From Valencia hispanica (lineage: Eukaryota > Chordata > Actinopteri > Cyprinodontiformes > Valenciidae): a stretch of 64,000 nt of DNA. The notes under the pieces are model-generated. The model searched no databases. It saw only the letters and a program-made list of their open reading frames with translations, and had not been told where the DNA came from. Of the stretch, positions 11,497-23,689 are shown in pieces; the first letter of the stretch is position 1, and each line of letters begins with the position of its first letter. A program made the translations under genes and the position numbers. The stretch is taken from contig OY747712.1 in assembly GCA_963556495.2 (NCBI GenBank), positions 13,318,735 through 13,382,734 of the forward strand, given 5' to 3'.

Positions 11497-12480
11497 CTGT
11501 GGGAAGGTGGGTGAGGGGAGGGGAGGAAGGGGGAAAGAGCAGGAGGGAAAGCAGAGGGGATCGGGAGAGAATGAAGTTTAGTTATGGTGTGTGTATATCT
11601 CCTGTTGAGCCAACCTCTGATTGTTCTGTCATTCACACAGACAGGCAGGCAAAGAATCACACACACGTTTACTTTATCTCTTTGAACGTTCGACATGCAC
11701 ACACACAGTCACAGGCACAAAGGTTCAACGCAGAAAGACGGGTGGTGGAGCTCATCAGCACACCTCCCCTGTCTTGTGTTTGTCCCATTCACTGCCACAT
11801 CATCACTTTGTGTACGATTATACTTTTAAATCTCGCTCATATTAAACATGCAGCTCACAAGTAGCACATTTATATGCTAATGCGGCTGCAATATTCTGTA
11901 GAGAGATGAGATTTAACCTCTAAAAACATCTTCCAAACTCCTCTGCCAGCGACAAAGCTACAGATGCGCTTGGAGGGTGTACATACAGAGGAGATTTCTG
12001 CCAAGCGGCTGTTGTCCAATCAGAAAAGCACCAGTCAGCCCCTAATAGGCACAACTTTGACTGTACATACAACTGTGAGAAGCCGAGCAGAACTATAAGT
12101 ACCAGGCAGCAGCAGACCTTAGAAATAAACTTTGGTGTCAAAGAACAGTCGAGTTGGGCACAACGTGAAAGGCAGATGAGGTTTTAATTGCATGTAGACA
12201 CAATTAAATGATGTGAACAATCAAAAACACCAATACACATTACATCACACAGTGACACAAAACGGACATATTACACAGAAAAACAAAAACCAGGTACAGC
12301 TAGAAAAGCACTCAGAGCGCAGACCTCCATCAAGGCTGCTCAGTCCCCACTCCCCACCCCCACCAATGTTGTGATCTAATTGTAACTTTTTTTGATTCCT
12401 CGACCATGAAAACATACCTTTAGCAGCAGGATTCACACCAATATCATTAGTTCTGTAGTTATTCACAAAAATCACTTTTT
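11497..12480 (-). other. PIGK last intron, 3' end, unique sequence
   Basis: This segment begins the final PIGK intron, which runs from 11497 to 33541. Next to the acceptor is a long pyrimidine tract on the minus strand (CCTCCCCTCCCC-like), as expected upstream of a 3' splice site. The rest has short CA-rich stretches and no recognised element. Confidence 0.7.
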
Positions 12481-12499
12481 TGGTAATGCTTTTTTTCTT

Positions 12500-12950
12500 C
12501 TGGATTTAGATCTATAGCTTTTGAAGATACATGAAATCTGTTGGCACACTTCAGATTCCACAATGTCTTGGCAATATTTTGGTGTTTGTTGCATGTCTAT
12601 TCCTTAATTTGTTCCCTTGGCAGCTCTCAAAACGCCAAAGTTCTCATATTTCTTTCTTGTCCTGGATCACAGTATCCGGAATGTTGGCTGGATCCGGATC
12701 AATCTACATGCACATATGCTGCAAACAGCCCTAAATCTCAATGATAAAGAATCTTCCCCCCAAAAAAAAGAAATAAAATTCTGGATCCAGACGGTCATCC
12801 ACATCACCCCCAAATTGTAATCACTTGTTCATGGTCCCATTTCCTTGAAAATGTCATCAAAATCCACATATAACATTTTGAGTTATGTTGCTAACTAACA
12901 TACAAACAAGCCCCGACGAATACATAACCTCTTTGACGGAGGTAATAAAC
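12500..12950 (+). repeat. Dispersed teleost repeat, nearly complete 3' portion
   Basis: The order GGATCCGGATCAATCTACAT ... GATCCAGACGGTCATCCACA ... GTCATCAAAATCCACATATA ... ACATACAAACAAGCCCCG ... AACCTCTTTGACGGAGGTAA is that of a very common fish interspersed repeat ending in a CCTC/GAGG hairpin. A reversed tail fragment of the same family is at 2600-2680. Class uncertain; no coding. Confidence 0.6.
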
Positions 12951-13019
12951 TAGTCACATAAAGGGTAAAATCCTCCACAATCACAGTAGATGGGGAGCTA
13001 GTTTAGATTCGAGTACATT

Positions 13020-13439
13020 GCTGATTCTAGGGATGTAACAAAAAATCCATACACTGATATATCGGAATATTTTATTTCCCAATACTGGATCGATATTCAA
13101 AACAAAAATATTGATTTTTTTAATTTTTTGAATGGAACCATTAATGATGACAGTAATTTTTGTAGTAAAATTCAAAGTATGACTGGCAGTTTATGGCTGT
13201 TTTCACCTTCTTCATTCCAGCGGATCAACTAGATATAGTAATAAAACTGGATGTGTTAAAGTATGAAGCAGGTTGGAGTGTTTAGAATGCTGTCACAGTT
13301 TTCCTACTGTTAAATTGAGTTTTAAAAATCACAATATATTGTCTTACTCATAGTATCGCGATATATCGTATTGTCTCCCCTGTATTGCGATACATATTGT
13401 ATCGCCAGATTTTTGCCAATACACGTCCCTAGCTGATTC
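13020..13439. mobile_element. hAT-type MITE with exact 8-bp target duplication
   Basis: The element is 13028-13431 (404 bp). Its ends TAGGGATGTAAC and (inverted) TAGGGACGTGTA are hAT-like. It is flanked on both sides by GCTGATTC (13020-13027 and 13432-13439), an 8-bp duplication diagnostic of hAT transposition. Subterminal regions contain repeated CGATA/TATCG words. There is no ORF, so it must have been mobilised by a transposase made elsewhere. Confidence 0.88.
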
Positions 13440-13638
13440 AGTTTTAAATATTGTTTAAGCTCGTTTTTGTTTGGTTTTTTAAGTTGATTTTATCCACCTG
13501 ATTAAAAAATTTAAAATTTTTTGGAAAAAAAACTCAAACAGGAATCCCATAACAGTTTAAACAGATAAAACTAGCAGCTTTGTGGTGAAAAATAGTAAAA
13601 ATTGTACTTTTGCTTTATGATTTCAGTCACTCTTTCAG

Positions 13639-13760
13639 CAGAGGTGAGTAGTAACTAGTTACATTTAAAAAAATATAGACTTTTAGGAGTAGTTTTTACC
13701 GCATGAAACTCTTTACTTTTACTTGAGTAATTTTATGAAGTATTGTTTGAAAAAGAACAA
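13639..13760 (+). mobile_element. hAT (Ac/Tol2-type) terminal fragment
   Basis: CAGAGGTGAGTAGTAACTAG followed by TTTACTTTTACTTGAGTAAT resembles the terminal region of fish hAT elements of the Ac/Tol2 kind. Only one end is visible. Confidence 0.5.
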
Positions 13761-13809
13761 GCATGTTCAAACCCAACTTCCATGAGACACAGACACACAC
13801 CTACAGTTT

Positions 13810-14335
13810 ATGTCAAAGGCTCTTTCGATTAAATCCGATTTTTTTGTGTTGTTGTTCACATCATAACTCAAATGCGACAGCAGACAAGCTCCAGTGTGAA
13901 TAGTTCACGGCCCTAAAACAGCCTGCATGCGCAGAAGAAGACCAGACGTCACACACAATGCGCCATTTACGGAAGCAAAAACGGCAGCTACAGATGTTGG
14001 CGTTTGTGCAGCAGTATTTCAATTCCTGTACAAATTTTGACAAATTAATTAGAGAAAGAAGGACATTGAGAGAAAAGAGAGTGTTGAGCTCCATCTTCAG
14101 TATCCTCTAATACTTGTTTGCCTCCTCCGGCACAGATTAGTGCCGCCTGTCTCGTGTCAGTGATGTCCCAGACTGATTTAATGCAACATGACCATTCAGA
14201 CTGAACACGCTTTCAAAAGCATCAGATATGTATCGGACTTAGTACCACATATGAAAGTGACCTGGGTCGAATTTGAAAAAAATATCTAATTTGTGCCATT
14301 CAGACTGTCATAAAAAATAACAAATATGGGTTGCA
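13810..14335. mobile_element. Possible PIF/Harbinger-type non-autonomous element
   Basis: Near one end is AAATCCGATTTTTTTGTG and near the other AATATCTAATTTGTGCCATTC. Inside is a minus-strand ORF of 77 codons without identified domain and a GCGCAGAAGAAG block. These features occur together in fish Harbinger-like MITEs. The borders are estimated. Confidence 0.4.
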
Positions 14336-14744
14336 TATAGGTAAAAAGGTTTAGGTTTAGATCTGCTGAGTCTTTTGGAGCTCAAGTGAATATATAGTAA
14401 ACACCAGATATTGTCATTGAAATTACTTGACCCTGTTCTAACGCACGCACATTTCATATGCTTATTGCTGAAAAACATGCACATGAAAGAGTGTTTCTCT
14501 GCTTGAACTTGATATTTTGTAATTATTCATTTGTATAAATTCTTTCATTTTAGTCTTTAAAATACCAGAATTTGCACCAAACATTTTTTTAATTTCCTGA
14601 ACTTTCCTGCTTCTGACCCATGAAATAAAAAAATCAAGAGTGTTAACTCAAGTCCTATTTTTCATCTTTTGCTCCATTTGTAAATTACATATGCTTACTA
14701 ATAGAATTTTTGGTATTTAGGTTATTCGTTTAAGAGGATCTTAA

Positions 14745-15450
14745 GACCCTATCCAGGGCTTGCGTTACCCAAATATTTTCCCTCTGAGTATTTTTTTTTA
14801 GAACAGTGATGGAAAAATCTGAAGGCTGTCCGTCATTTTGACGGATTACAATTCACACCCCTGACCACTTGGTGAAGACACGCAGACCTTTTCAACTTTA
14901 TGCACAGAGTTCAGGTAACTGAATCAATCAAGAAAAGATTAAGAGCATCATCTCAGACCTGGACACCAAACTCAATGTATCTCACTATTCGCAAGCTGAC
15001 AGCATATTGAAGAGTTATGGAGGCTTTGGCTTTTGACTGTTGTAGAAGTAGCGCATGCTGCAGGATTTCCTCCCGCTTGAGCGAGAATGTTCCCTGAAAA
15101 CTTTTGCAGAAGTGCCATTTGTAATTCAGTTTCCAGTGTGACAGCGAAGCGCTGATTCGACCTCCAGAACAACATCAAACCTCCATGAGAAGTCATCTGT
15201 CTAAGGCAAAAGTCACACCTTATGAAAGTAGCCTCTGCAGCAATTCCACTCGAGAAATTTGATTAGGTGCAAATGGGTGCGCAGTTCAGGTTCATGTGGA
15301 CCAGGCCACAGCAGGTAAACTGTCCATATTTTAAGTGCAATTGTTTAATTTCATTATTGATATGTTGATATGATATGAAAAATTGATGGGTAAAATAGAT
15401 TGACTTTTTTTTAAAACCCCGTCAATTAAAATGGTCTTCAATGAAAAGCG
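14745..15450 (+). repeat. Unclassified repeat family X, copy 1
   Basis: Shared in order with the inverted copy at 35850-36735: GAAAAATCTGAAGGCTGTCC, TACAATTCACACCCCTGACC, GAGCATCATCTCA, CTGACAGC-TATTGAAGA, TATTTTAAGTGCAAT and AAACCCCGTCAATTAAAATG. The two copies are clearly diverged, so the family is old. No transposase motif was recognised. Confidence 0.7.
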
Positions 15451-17539
15451 CAACCTTTGCCCCAAACTTGCATATTTGGGACTGCAGGTGGGGTCCTGAC
15501 CCAAACAGGAACTGTTGCACTAGTCCACTTTATTGTTCCTGTGAACACCCACTATCTCAAAGTCAGTTTCCAAGGTGTTCACTGGTGTCATATAGAACAG
15601 AACTGAGCATAGTTGGACTTTTTCTAGCTTCTATAAGCAAGAGATCCATTAAAACATGTCCTCATGGAAGCAAATACAACTCCAAAACAATCTAAAAATA
15701 TTGTGCAGTCAGTATTATCTGCATGTTTGCATCTGTATGTCATAAATGCTGGCTCCAGAACAATCTACAGCTGTCTGTGTGTAATTTTTCTATGCGTGGT
15801 TGAGTTTTATTAAGCAGTTTTAAATGCAAACATGTTCCGAGTTCATGGACAGAAATGCTTCTGAGCTTCTACATTAAATCCCAGAAATAAGCAGCGTACT
15901 TTAAACCTCAAAATATTTTATGGTTGTGAATATACCCAGCAATCACTGTATTATATCCAGCGTATAAGGGTAAAAAGTGAAATTGCCATGCAGACAGAAT
16001 ATTTCATCTAATCTTGATGACTCCCTGGTAGTATTTCAGTTTGTGAAAGAGTCCAATTGCCTTCCAATTTCACTCAAGTAGGCAGTCTCATATATTTGCT
16101 GAATTTCTCCTTCACCCAAGAGGCAAGTACTGCTGAATTGGCATATGTAGAGTGGAATCCTCTGCTCTATTTGTGTGCACATACAAATGAGAGCCTGGCA
16201 CACAGAGTACTGAAGCGTGTTCTGAATGTCCAGTGTCTGAAATTACCGCCTGCTGAGCATCTAAAATGAGTAACGTCTTCCTTTGGCGGCTAAAAAAAAA
16301 ACCACACACACCAGCTGACCCTAACATTTGAAGACGTGGGTTATATTCAGGTTTAATCTTCTCACTGCCTACTACGACAGTGCCTGTACATCTACCAGTC
16401 ATCGAAAGCTAAACAATGACTCAAAGGCTTTTCCTGTAGAGCTCTTTCAATACAAAGAACGGATTATTTCAGCTAGCGGAACAGGGGTCATGATGAGCTT
16501 GACCCTGCTGAAAGATGAAAAGACTTAAAAAATAGAGTGCACCTGCTCCAATTCATGAAAAAGCATTTAAAACTGCTGTGATTACATAATTTCAAATAAT
16601 TATCTTTTTTTGCTTGATCAGTTCAAACAGATTTTAAATTCCTTTCAGATGAACAGCTCTTGCTGAGGCTTCCCGTTCCTTTCTCATTGTGTGTAGTGAG
16701 ATGGCCCCGGCCTCTTTGTGTCTCTTCAAGGCTGTCACTTTAACCCGAACTTCAGGTTGTGTGACGACGCTGCCAATTTCCAGCGTGGAGAGGCTGAAGA
16801 CAGCAGGAAAATTGGATTACGTCTGGGTCCAAATTTATTTAACAGCTCAATCAAGTCAAATCAATAGAGCTCCGCTGCCATCCAGGAATGCTAAAGCAGC
16901 GACAGGGAAGCATTAGTGGCCCACGTTAGATGCGTTTTATTAGGGGAAATAGTGTTGGAGAAAGTGACGGTTGAAAGCTGTCAAGAGTCAAACCATAACA
17001 AAAAAAAAAAAAAAAAAACTTAAAAACAGTGAATAGAACAGGAGCTCTGACTGAAAACCATACCCATCAGAATGGCATATCTTCGGGTAATGCATATCCG
17101 CACCAATGAAACAATGTACAAGTGGAACGTTTTGTTGTATTATATGCACATTACCTAAATGCATGTCTTATAGAATCGCAAGAAATGTTAACAGAAGTTT
17201 TCCATATATTATTTTTTAGCAAGTGGAGTCGTAAAATCGAGTAATGTGTTAAATTGTTAAAGCTAGTGTATTAATGTACGCATTGTAGACAAAAGAAAAC
17301 ATATTTTCAGTAAATTTCTGTCAAATATTTAGATTAATTTCACGTATTTTCAAGAAAAACTCGGAAAACTGAGAAATTTTCCTGATTAAAAGCACAATTA
17401 TTTTATATTTAAACAAAGATACTTTTTGAAATTGTAAGGTCAGGGAAAAAAAGAGGAAAAAAAAAACTTTGATGAGATTTTAAATCAATTATATCCGACA
17501 GAAATGCCAGTCCCATAAGATTTAGGCGTTAAATTCACG
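15451..17539. other. Intronic sequence, no element recognised
   Basis: AT-rich PIGK intron with a 19-base A run at 17000-17018 and unremarkable short ORFs. Confidence 0.5.
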
Positions 17540-17559
17540 AGATGTGCATCTGGATAATT

Positions 17560-18295
17560 TCAAAGGCGTAAGTGGTTCATGTGGCTTTTTCTGGGATCAA
17601 AATGACTTCTCCTGGGTTCAGACTTGCCATGAACGCCTCGAGAAAACAGCATACCCGTTTATAAACTGTATTTTGTATGAAGCAAATACCTGTCAAAACA
17701 GCATACCCCGTCAAACACTGGCATGCTGTTTCGATAAAGCAGGTTAAACTGAAAGATGCCGTTATAAAAATCAACTGCTATTCTGACATGGTATGCCACA
17801 TTGACAGAACACCAGCACATCTCCATGCCAAACACACAAGTGCAATTGCCCAAATGCCTCCAGAATACCCACCATACTCACCATAAAACGAAGTGAAGCA
17901 GAACGGACCACAAAGACAATAACCGCATCCCAGCATCTCCCTCCATCCACCTTCTCTGCACTCCAATACTCCGCAGCACACAAAATCAAGACCCAGACCG
18001 GGTCAAGCCCAATGCCCAAAAACCAATCAGGCTCAGAAGCGCCGCCCATCCCCTGCAGCCACCAGCATGCGAATAAGGTGAAAAAAGATCTCGACACTGG
18101 CCATAAAAACCAACCCAAAACAAATCAGCAGCACATATTTGCCACCAGAAGTTAATATCTACAGTGTTTTTTATATCCGCTCTTTGGGGGTACAGCAAAT
18201 CAGCACCAAACAAAATGAAGGGCACCTTGGATTGGCTGCTTGGCAAACACCAGCCAGTGGCGTGTCACATAGCATTGCGCCTAGATATTTCAGCT
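17560..18295. repeat. Repeat family Y, copy 1 (borders uncertain)
   Basis: The right part (CTTGGATTGGCTGCTTGGCA ... CAGTGGCGTGTCA ... AGCATTG) matches 31920-31965 near the end of copy 2. The left part contains duplicated AAAACAGCATACCC words and an inverted GGCATGCTGTTT at 17650-17735. Class unknown, probably a DNA element remnant. Confidence 0.45.
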
Positions 18296-20317
18296 TTTCA
18301 AGCTGCATTTTCTTTAAATTATTTTAAATATGCTCTATGAAAATAACCCACTAATAGGTAGGTTTTCTGCAAATTAATCTGCTGCAGAACTGAATGACAA
18401 ATAAGCCTGGGTCCACTAAACTCCCAAAGAAAAGGCCACTCTTTGATTACAGTAAGGTATTTCCAGATGGTGCCATTATATTTGGTAAATCATCTTCCAA
18501 AAATTTAAGTGCAAGGGCAAGTCCAAAATTCATATTTTGAAAGAAACGGAAAGCCAGAATATTTTTTTTCAAAATGTTTCATACTTTCAAGAGGTTTAGG
18601 TTCTCTGGCATAAAAATATGATGATACGGAGACGGGCCTAATTCACAGTAACATCAAATATTCTTTTGGCTTTGACATTATTCATACGGTCCCCATTAAC
18701 TTTGCTGAGCTTGAAAGATTTTGCTGTTAAGAAAAGGAAAAACCTTGGACTACACTGCAGTATCAAGAATATTTAAAGTTGTCAAAAGAGATTTAACTGA
18801 TCTCAATGAGCGATCCACAGTTTGGGATACAGCAATCTTTAATGAAATTTTCCTTTTTTATTTAATAGAAATTACTCCTTGTTGTCAGACAGAACTGTTT
18901 GGGGCAATGAGAAAAAGAAAAAAAGTAATCCATCAGTTTCAAACACTAGAAAGGGTCTGAAACTTTTCTGTCAGCACTGTATCCTCTGTAGAAATCGTCT
19001 AACAAACTAAAAGCTCATGCAGCATAAGGCATACTTTGGGGAACTGCAGAAATAATGAAGCTCAAACTAAAAAGGGATGCTTTTAGCGTCTAAATCAATG
19101 GTGCTTTTGTTCGAGATTGACAGAAACTGCAGGAAACATCTCAGACGAGAACAAATGTGGTCTCGTTTGTCTGACTAACAGACAAGAGTGGGTGTTTAGT
19201 ACAAAAATATCCTGAATTAGCTAGTACAGAAAGGCTCATTTCTAACTAAAGGTAAGGGAGTCTTTTGTGACTGAGGACGAGTGTCTGTCTCTGAGACAGT
19301 GTCAAACTAGCATTTTATTGAGAAAGAATAAGTTCTTGTTTTAAATTTGACAGTTTGAAATCTTATTAAAGCTGATTTTAAGGAAGGATAGTCTGAGCAA
19401 GAGCCATAATTTAAGAAGACATAGCTGTCCTGAAAACAGACAAACCTATTTACTTCAAATGATTAAAAAGAGACAAAAATTTAATCTAAATTTAAACATG
19501 CGGGACACAGCAACCATTTCTCAACAACAACAAAAAAACACTAAAAAGAAATTCTCAGGACATGATCGAAACAATTATTGGTTCTAAAATTATTTTAATC
19601 TAATTCGAATTGGAATTGGAAAGTCTTGCTGGGAAACACTTTTACTTTTGACCCTTTGTTTTAATATACTTTTTGTTGGACCAGAAGCATTTTGGTGAAT
19701 CAAACTTCACCTAGCCAGAACCCTTTAGCTGTTTTTCACCACTTTTTTCTGGTTCAAACGGACACATACCTGGAAGAAAAGTGATCTTCCCCACTGAGAA
19801 TTTGACAAAAAAAACACCTAAAATATGATTGGCAGCTAGTTCAGACTCGTTTCACTCAGTGACGAACGTCAAACAGCATAAACATAGGAGGAAGCATGCT
19901 GGGCTTTTCCACTGTTTTTCTCCAACAGATGATTCACAGATGAAGTGGCCGAGCGGCCAGAGGAAAAAGAAAGGCGCCAATAAGGAGTTACACAGGCTTA
20001 ACAAAAACTGGCCATGGAAGTTCGTGAGAGGATCGTGAGCATGCGGCCATCGGCGCGGATAACCGCAGGAGCAACGGTAACTAGAGATTGTGTGTGTATC
20101 TTTTTGGCATTTGTGTAAATGCATATATGTGGGAGTGAGAGTGTTTATATAAGAGGATGCCCTTGGGGTAAAGAAGAGCAAAAGGAGATGGATCGAGTGT
20201 GACAGGTCGCCACATCAGCAAACCCAACAAGGAGAGGAGAAAATGTCATCTGGGAAACAAAGGGGGAAGAAAATTCAGATAAAATCTGAAGAAAAAAGGA
20301 AAAATCCTTATATCTGC
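18296..20317. other. Intronic sequence, no gene recognised
   Basis: AT-rich with scattered short ORFs (for example 18721-18960 on the plus strand) that show no domain. 19830-20080 is GC-richer and may be an old repeat, but I cannot name it. Confidence 0.45.
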
Positions 20318-20875
20318 TAAATGTGTTCCACACGTAGCCGGGTATCTCACAAAACAAAGGTATTTCTCTACGATTTTGCCCGTCATCCACACAAAAACGC
20401 AGATTTATGGCACCAAAACTGATTCTTTCTAAAAACTTTGGCCAAAGTGAATATTTGCGTTTTCTCCTGTTTTAGCGTTTACGTGTGGACAGAAGTAACC
20501 GGAGTTTTAGGCTCTACAACGTCACTTTCCTCGACTAAAATGCTCCAACATCACTTGTGCGACCTACGTTTCCTCTCAGAAACAGCATTTATTAACTCAG
20601 AGCTGTGTTGGCATTATCAATTGTCCCAGCGCTTTTCGTTTGCTTGTTTTTACTGCTCTATGTAGAAGTTAGAAAGTAGAAAGTTACTGAGTGGATAGGA
20701 TTTGGGTGAACAACTGCCCACTACAGGTTTGGCATGTCTATGAATGTGCTTAACAATTCACTTACTGTATGCAGTTAGGTGTGGACAGAGTTTTTTTGTT
20801 TTTGTGTTTTTAAACAAGACGGTGAGGATATTTGTTTTGTTTTTGTTTTTAAACCCAGCTACGAGTGTACCTGGC
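20318..20875 (+). mobile_element. Unclassified DNA element family Z, copy 1
   Basis: The left end CACACGTAGCCGGGTAT and the right end ACCCAGCTACGAGTGTACC are inverted partners. The interior is shared with copy 2 at 23132-23650, e.g. GCTCCAACATCACTTGTGCG, CAGAGCTGTGTTGGCATTAT and GTGGATAGGATTTGG. No transposase is encoded. The two copies lie in the same orientation about 2.8 kb apart. Confidence 0.75.
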
Positions 20876-20944
20876 CTAATTAACTCAAAACACCTGCAAA
20901 GGTTTCCTGAGTTTCTAAATGGTCTCAGTCTGGGTCTGTAAGTA

Positions 20945-21350
20945 AAACAATCAGAGAAGACTGCTGACTGCACAGAGGTCCAGAAGACTGTTATTGACAC
21001 CCTCCACAAGGAGAGTAACCTACAAAATGTCACTGCTAAAGAAGCTGGTTTGTTTACAGGATGCCGTGTCCAAGTATATTCCCAGAAAGTTGATTTGAAG
21101 GAAAACATATTGTATCAAAAGGGGCACCAGTACAGAGATAAATACAGCCTTGACAGGATTGTCAACCAAAATCGATTGAAGAATAGCTTCACAAGGAGAT
21201 GACTAGAGCTGGAGTCAAAACATGAAGAGACACTACGCAACAGATGAATCCTTAACATGGGCTACAACATCCCACCTGGGCTAAGGAGAAAAAGAGCAAG
21301 ACTGTTGCTCAGTGCTCCTTTTAGATTAAAGTAAAGTTTGCATTCTTTTC
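20945..21350 (+). mobile_element. Tc1-like relic, N-terminal transposase region
   Basis: GAAGACTGCTGACTGCACAGAGG, ACACCCTCCACAAGGAGAGT, AAAGAAGCTGG and GACTGTTGCTCAGTG are landmarks of a fish DD34E Tc1 family, the one whose C-terminal half is preserved at 49800-50776. The frame is broken many times, and an internal section before the TGTTGCTCAGTG block is shortened. Confidence 0.65.
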
Positions 21351-21359
21351 ATTCAGGGC

Positions 21360-21490
21360 AACTATGGAGTAGTTGGCTTGTAAGGGTTGTAGGTTTAATT
21401 CCAGCTTCTGTCTGTCAAATCTCGATGCGCCCCTGGGGCAAGGCACTTAACCCCAAGTTGCACACTGATCTGTGTATCTGTGTATAATCA
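21360..21490 (+). mobile_element. tRNA-derived SINE, head fragment
   Basis: A B-box-like GGTTGTAGGTTTAATTCC is followed by CTTGGGGCAAGGCACTTAAC-like text and CCAAGTTGC, the same order as the fuller copy at 40683-40915. The 3' half is missing. Confidence 0.6.
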
Positions 21491-21494
21491 TTAC

Positions 21495-21830
21495 AGTTTT
21501 CAAATGTTCACAGGGATAAAGGCCTTTTTTAGAAATTTGCCTTTATTGAAAATATTGAAGCATTATTTCAAGAGATCAATCAAATTGAAGTTTGGGCACA
21601 AATGGGTCTTCCAAAAGGACAAAGACTCCAATCATAGCTTTAAATTATTAAAAATGGACTTATGGACAACAAAGGCAATATTTTAGAGTAACCATCACAA
21701 AGCTCAGATCTCAGTCCGATAGATGTTTGCAGGCAGAGCCCAAACCTGACTGAATTACACCAGACGGGGAGAAATGACCCAGAATTCTAGCATTCCAACT
21801 ATTGTAAAAAGCTTTTGGATGAGTGTGGCA
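21495..21830 (+). mobile_element. Tc1-like relic of the salmonid/Sleeping Beauty-like group
   Basis: GGTCTTCCAAAAGGACAAAG-ACTCCAA, AAATGGACTTATGGACAACA, CCATCACAAAGCTCAGATCT and CTGACTGAATTACACCAG follow the DDE region of salmonid-type Tc1 transposons. It is strongly decayed, with stops throughout and no termini seen. Confidence 0.6.
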
Positions 21831-21965
21831 CAGCGAAAAGTATTTCAATCCAAACGTTGTGGGGACGATTCCGGATTCGTCCTTTCACATGTCGATGTTC
21901 CCATGTCAAGGCACTTAACCCTAAGTTGCCAAACTGATCTCTGTATCGATGTATAAATGTGAGCG
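21830..21965 (+). mobile_element. SINE fragment, degraded
   Basis: CACATGTCGATGTTCCCATG, AAGGCACTTAACCCTAAGTT and TCTGTATCGATGTATAAATG match, in order, the SINE at 40730-40800. The promoter part is too decayed to see. Confidence 0.55.
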
Positions 21966-23131
21966 ACTAGGAGAAAACAAGTTGGAATTGTGTTTGAAGA
22001 CCTACTCAGAAACGTGGGCATTTTTTCACCTTAAAGCTTTGTCTAAAAAAGGAAATGATAAAGCAAGGCAGGTGATAAAACTACTCTGAACTGCATCAAA
22101 AGTCAAGCTAAAAAAAAAAAAAAAAAGTGATGAGTGTTCACTGACCTTCACTGACCAAGCTATTCAAAGGCAAGGACGAGGGCCAACAGTGAGCGGTTTG
22201 ACTCCATTATATATGTGCCGTGTTGTGTGTTTAATTCACCAATAAAATCAATTAACAGTTTCTCATCTGACTGATTGGGGCTAATTAACATGATGCTAAT
22301 AGCCAACGAGGGAAGTCTGACACGTCTCGTCAAACATTTGCAGTCCAAGGACAAAACTGAAGGAGATTTATGTCGTGCAGATGAGAATAAAGGAACAGCC
22401 GGCGCCGCGTACCGCTGAGACACTTCACTGTATTGCCTTGTTATTTACGCCCCCAGCAAGTGCTGAGACAGTCAAAGTAGTAGGTGTATTATTTTCTTAT
22501 GAAGCATGTCTTGCTTTTCTGGAGAACGTTAATGGAAATTTCAGAGCATCAAAATAAATTCCAACAGATATTTGATGAAACAGACAGGAAGACTGGTTTT
22601 GGCCTGTGATCTAAATCCCTACACATGCGTTTCGGGGGGAAAACCCCCCCCAAAAAACCCATCATTGTTGCAGCCTGATTAAGGACAGGAGGATTTGTGA
22701 GGAATGGGAGGGTGGGCGAAGCATTAATTTTCACTGTTTCCATTTTCAATTCTCCTGAGCCATATGGGGTGGCGTCAAGCTGGCAAAGGAACAAATAACA
22801 ATTTGACGCCAGAGACCAAAGCTCACAGCGACGGATAGCAGAGGGAGAGAAGAAAAAAGTACAATACACGGGAGAGAAAGCGAAAGGAAATAAAGGATAA
22901 GAGAGAACTTGATTTATTTCCAGAACTGAACATAATGTGATTAGATGCTGGCAACAGGAGAAGTGTGAAGACTGACAGTAGCACTACCTTCAATGACAGG
23001 ACATTAATCAACCCAGCACCCACATACACCAACACAATCAGAAGTTTCTTTACACAATACACAAATTTATGTATCTACAGTATGTCAATCTGATGACTTT
23101 AGCTCAACCCATTGTCTGATCTACTAGCCAA
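21966..23131. other. Intronic sequence, no gene recognised
   Basis: It includes an A run near 22110 and a short perfect hairpin near 22630-22650 (six G, AAAA, six C). 22150-22350 has homeodomain-type words such as TTAATTCACC and CTAATTAACATGATGCTAAT and could be regulatory, which is speculative. Confidence 0.4.
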
Positions 23132-23650
23132 GACACATAGCAGCCGGGGTGTATTTTTCCAAATATTTATCCACACAAAAACACACGGCACGGAAAACAA
23201 ATCTTTCTAAAAACTCCGGCCAAAGTGAAGATTTGCATTTTCTCCTGTTTAAGCTTTTGTGTGTGGACAGAAATAACCAGAGTTTTAGGCTCTGCATTGT
23301 CACTTTCCCTAACAAAAATGCTCCAACATCACTTGTGCGACCTGTGTTTACATTCAGAAACAGCATTTATGCCCTCAGAGCTGTGTTGGCATTATCGATT
23401 TTCCAAGAGCTTTTTGCTTGCTTGTTTTTACAAGCTCGGTTACTGCTCTATGTTAAAGTTAGAACATAGAAAGTTACTCTTAGTGGATAGGATTTGGAGG
23501 AACAACTGACCCCTACAGTTTTGGCATGTTTATGAATGTGCTTAACAACGCACTTATGCGGATAAGTGTGGACTGAGTTTTTTTTTTTTTTTTTTAAACG
23601 AGGTGGTGAGAATATTGGGGGGTTTTTTTTACCCGGCTGCGTGTGTACAT
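23132..23650 (+). mobile_element. Unclassified DNA element family Z, copy 2
   Basis: Co-linear with copy 1 at 20318-20875 and better preserved in places. It ends in ACCCGGCTGCGTGTGTACATGG, the partner of the left AGCCGGGGTGTATTTT. A T run (about 16) near 23580 replaces the GTTTTTTT-rich part of copy 1. Confidence 0.75.
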
Positions 23651-23689
23651 GGCTTTAGATTCCATATAATATCAATAAATGTATCCCAC

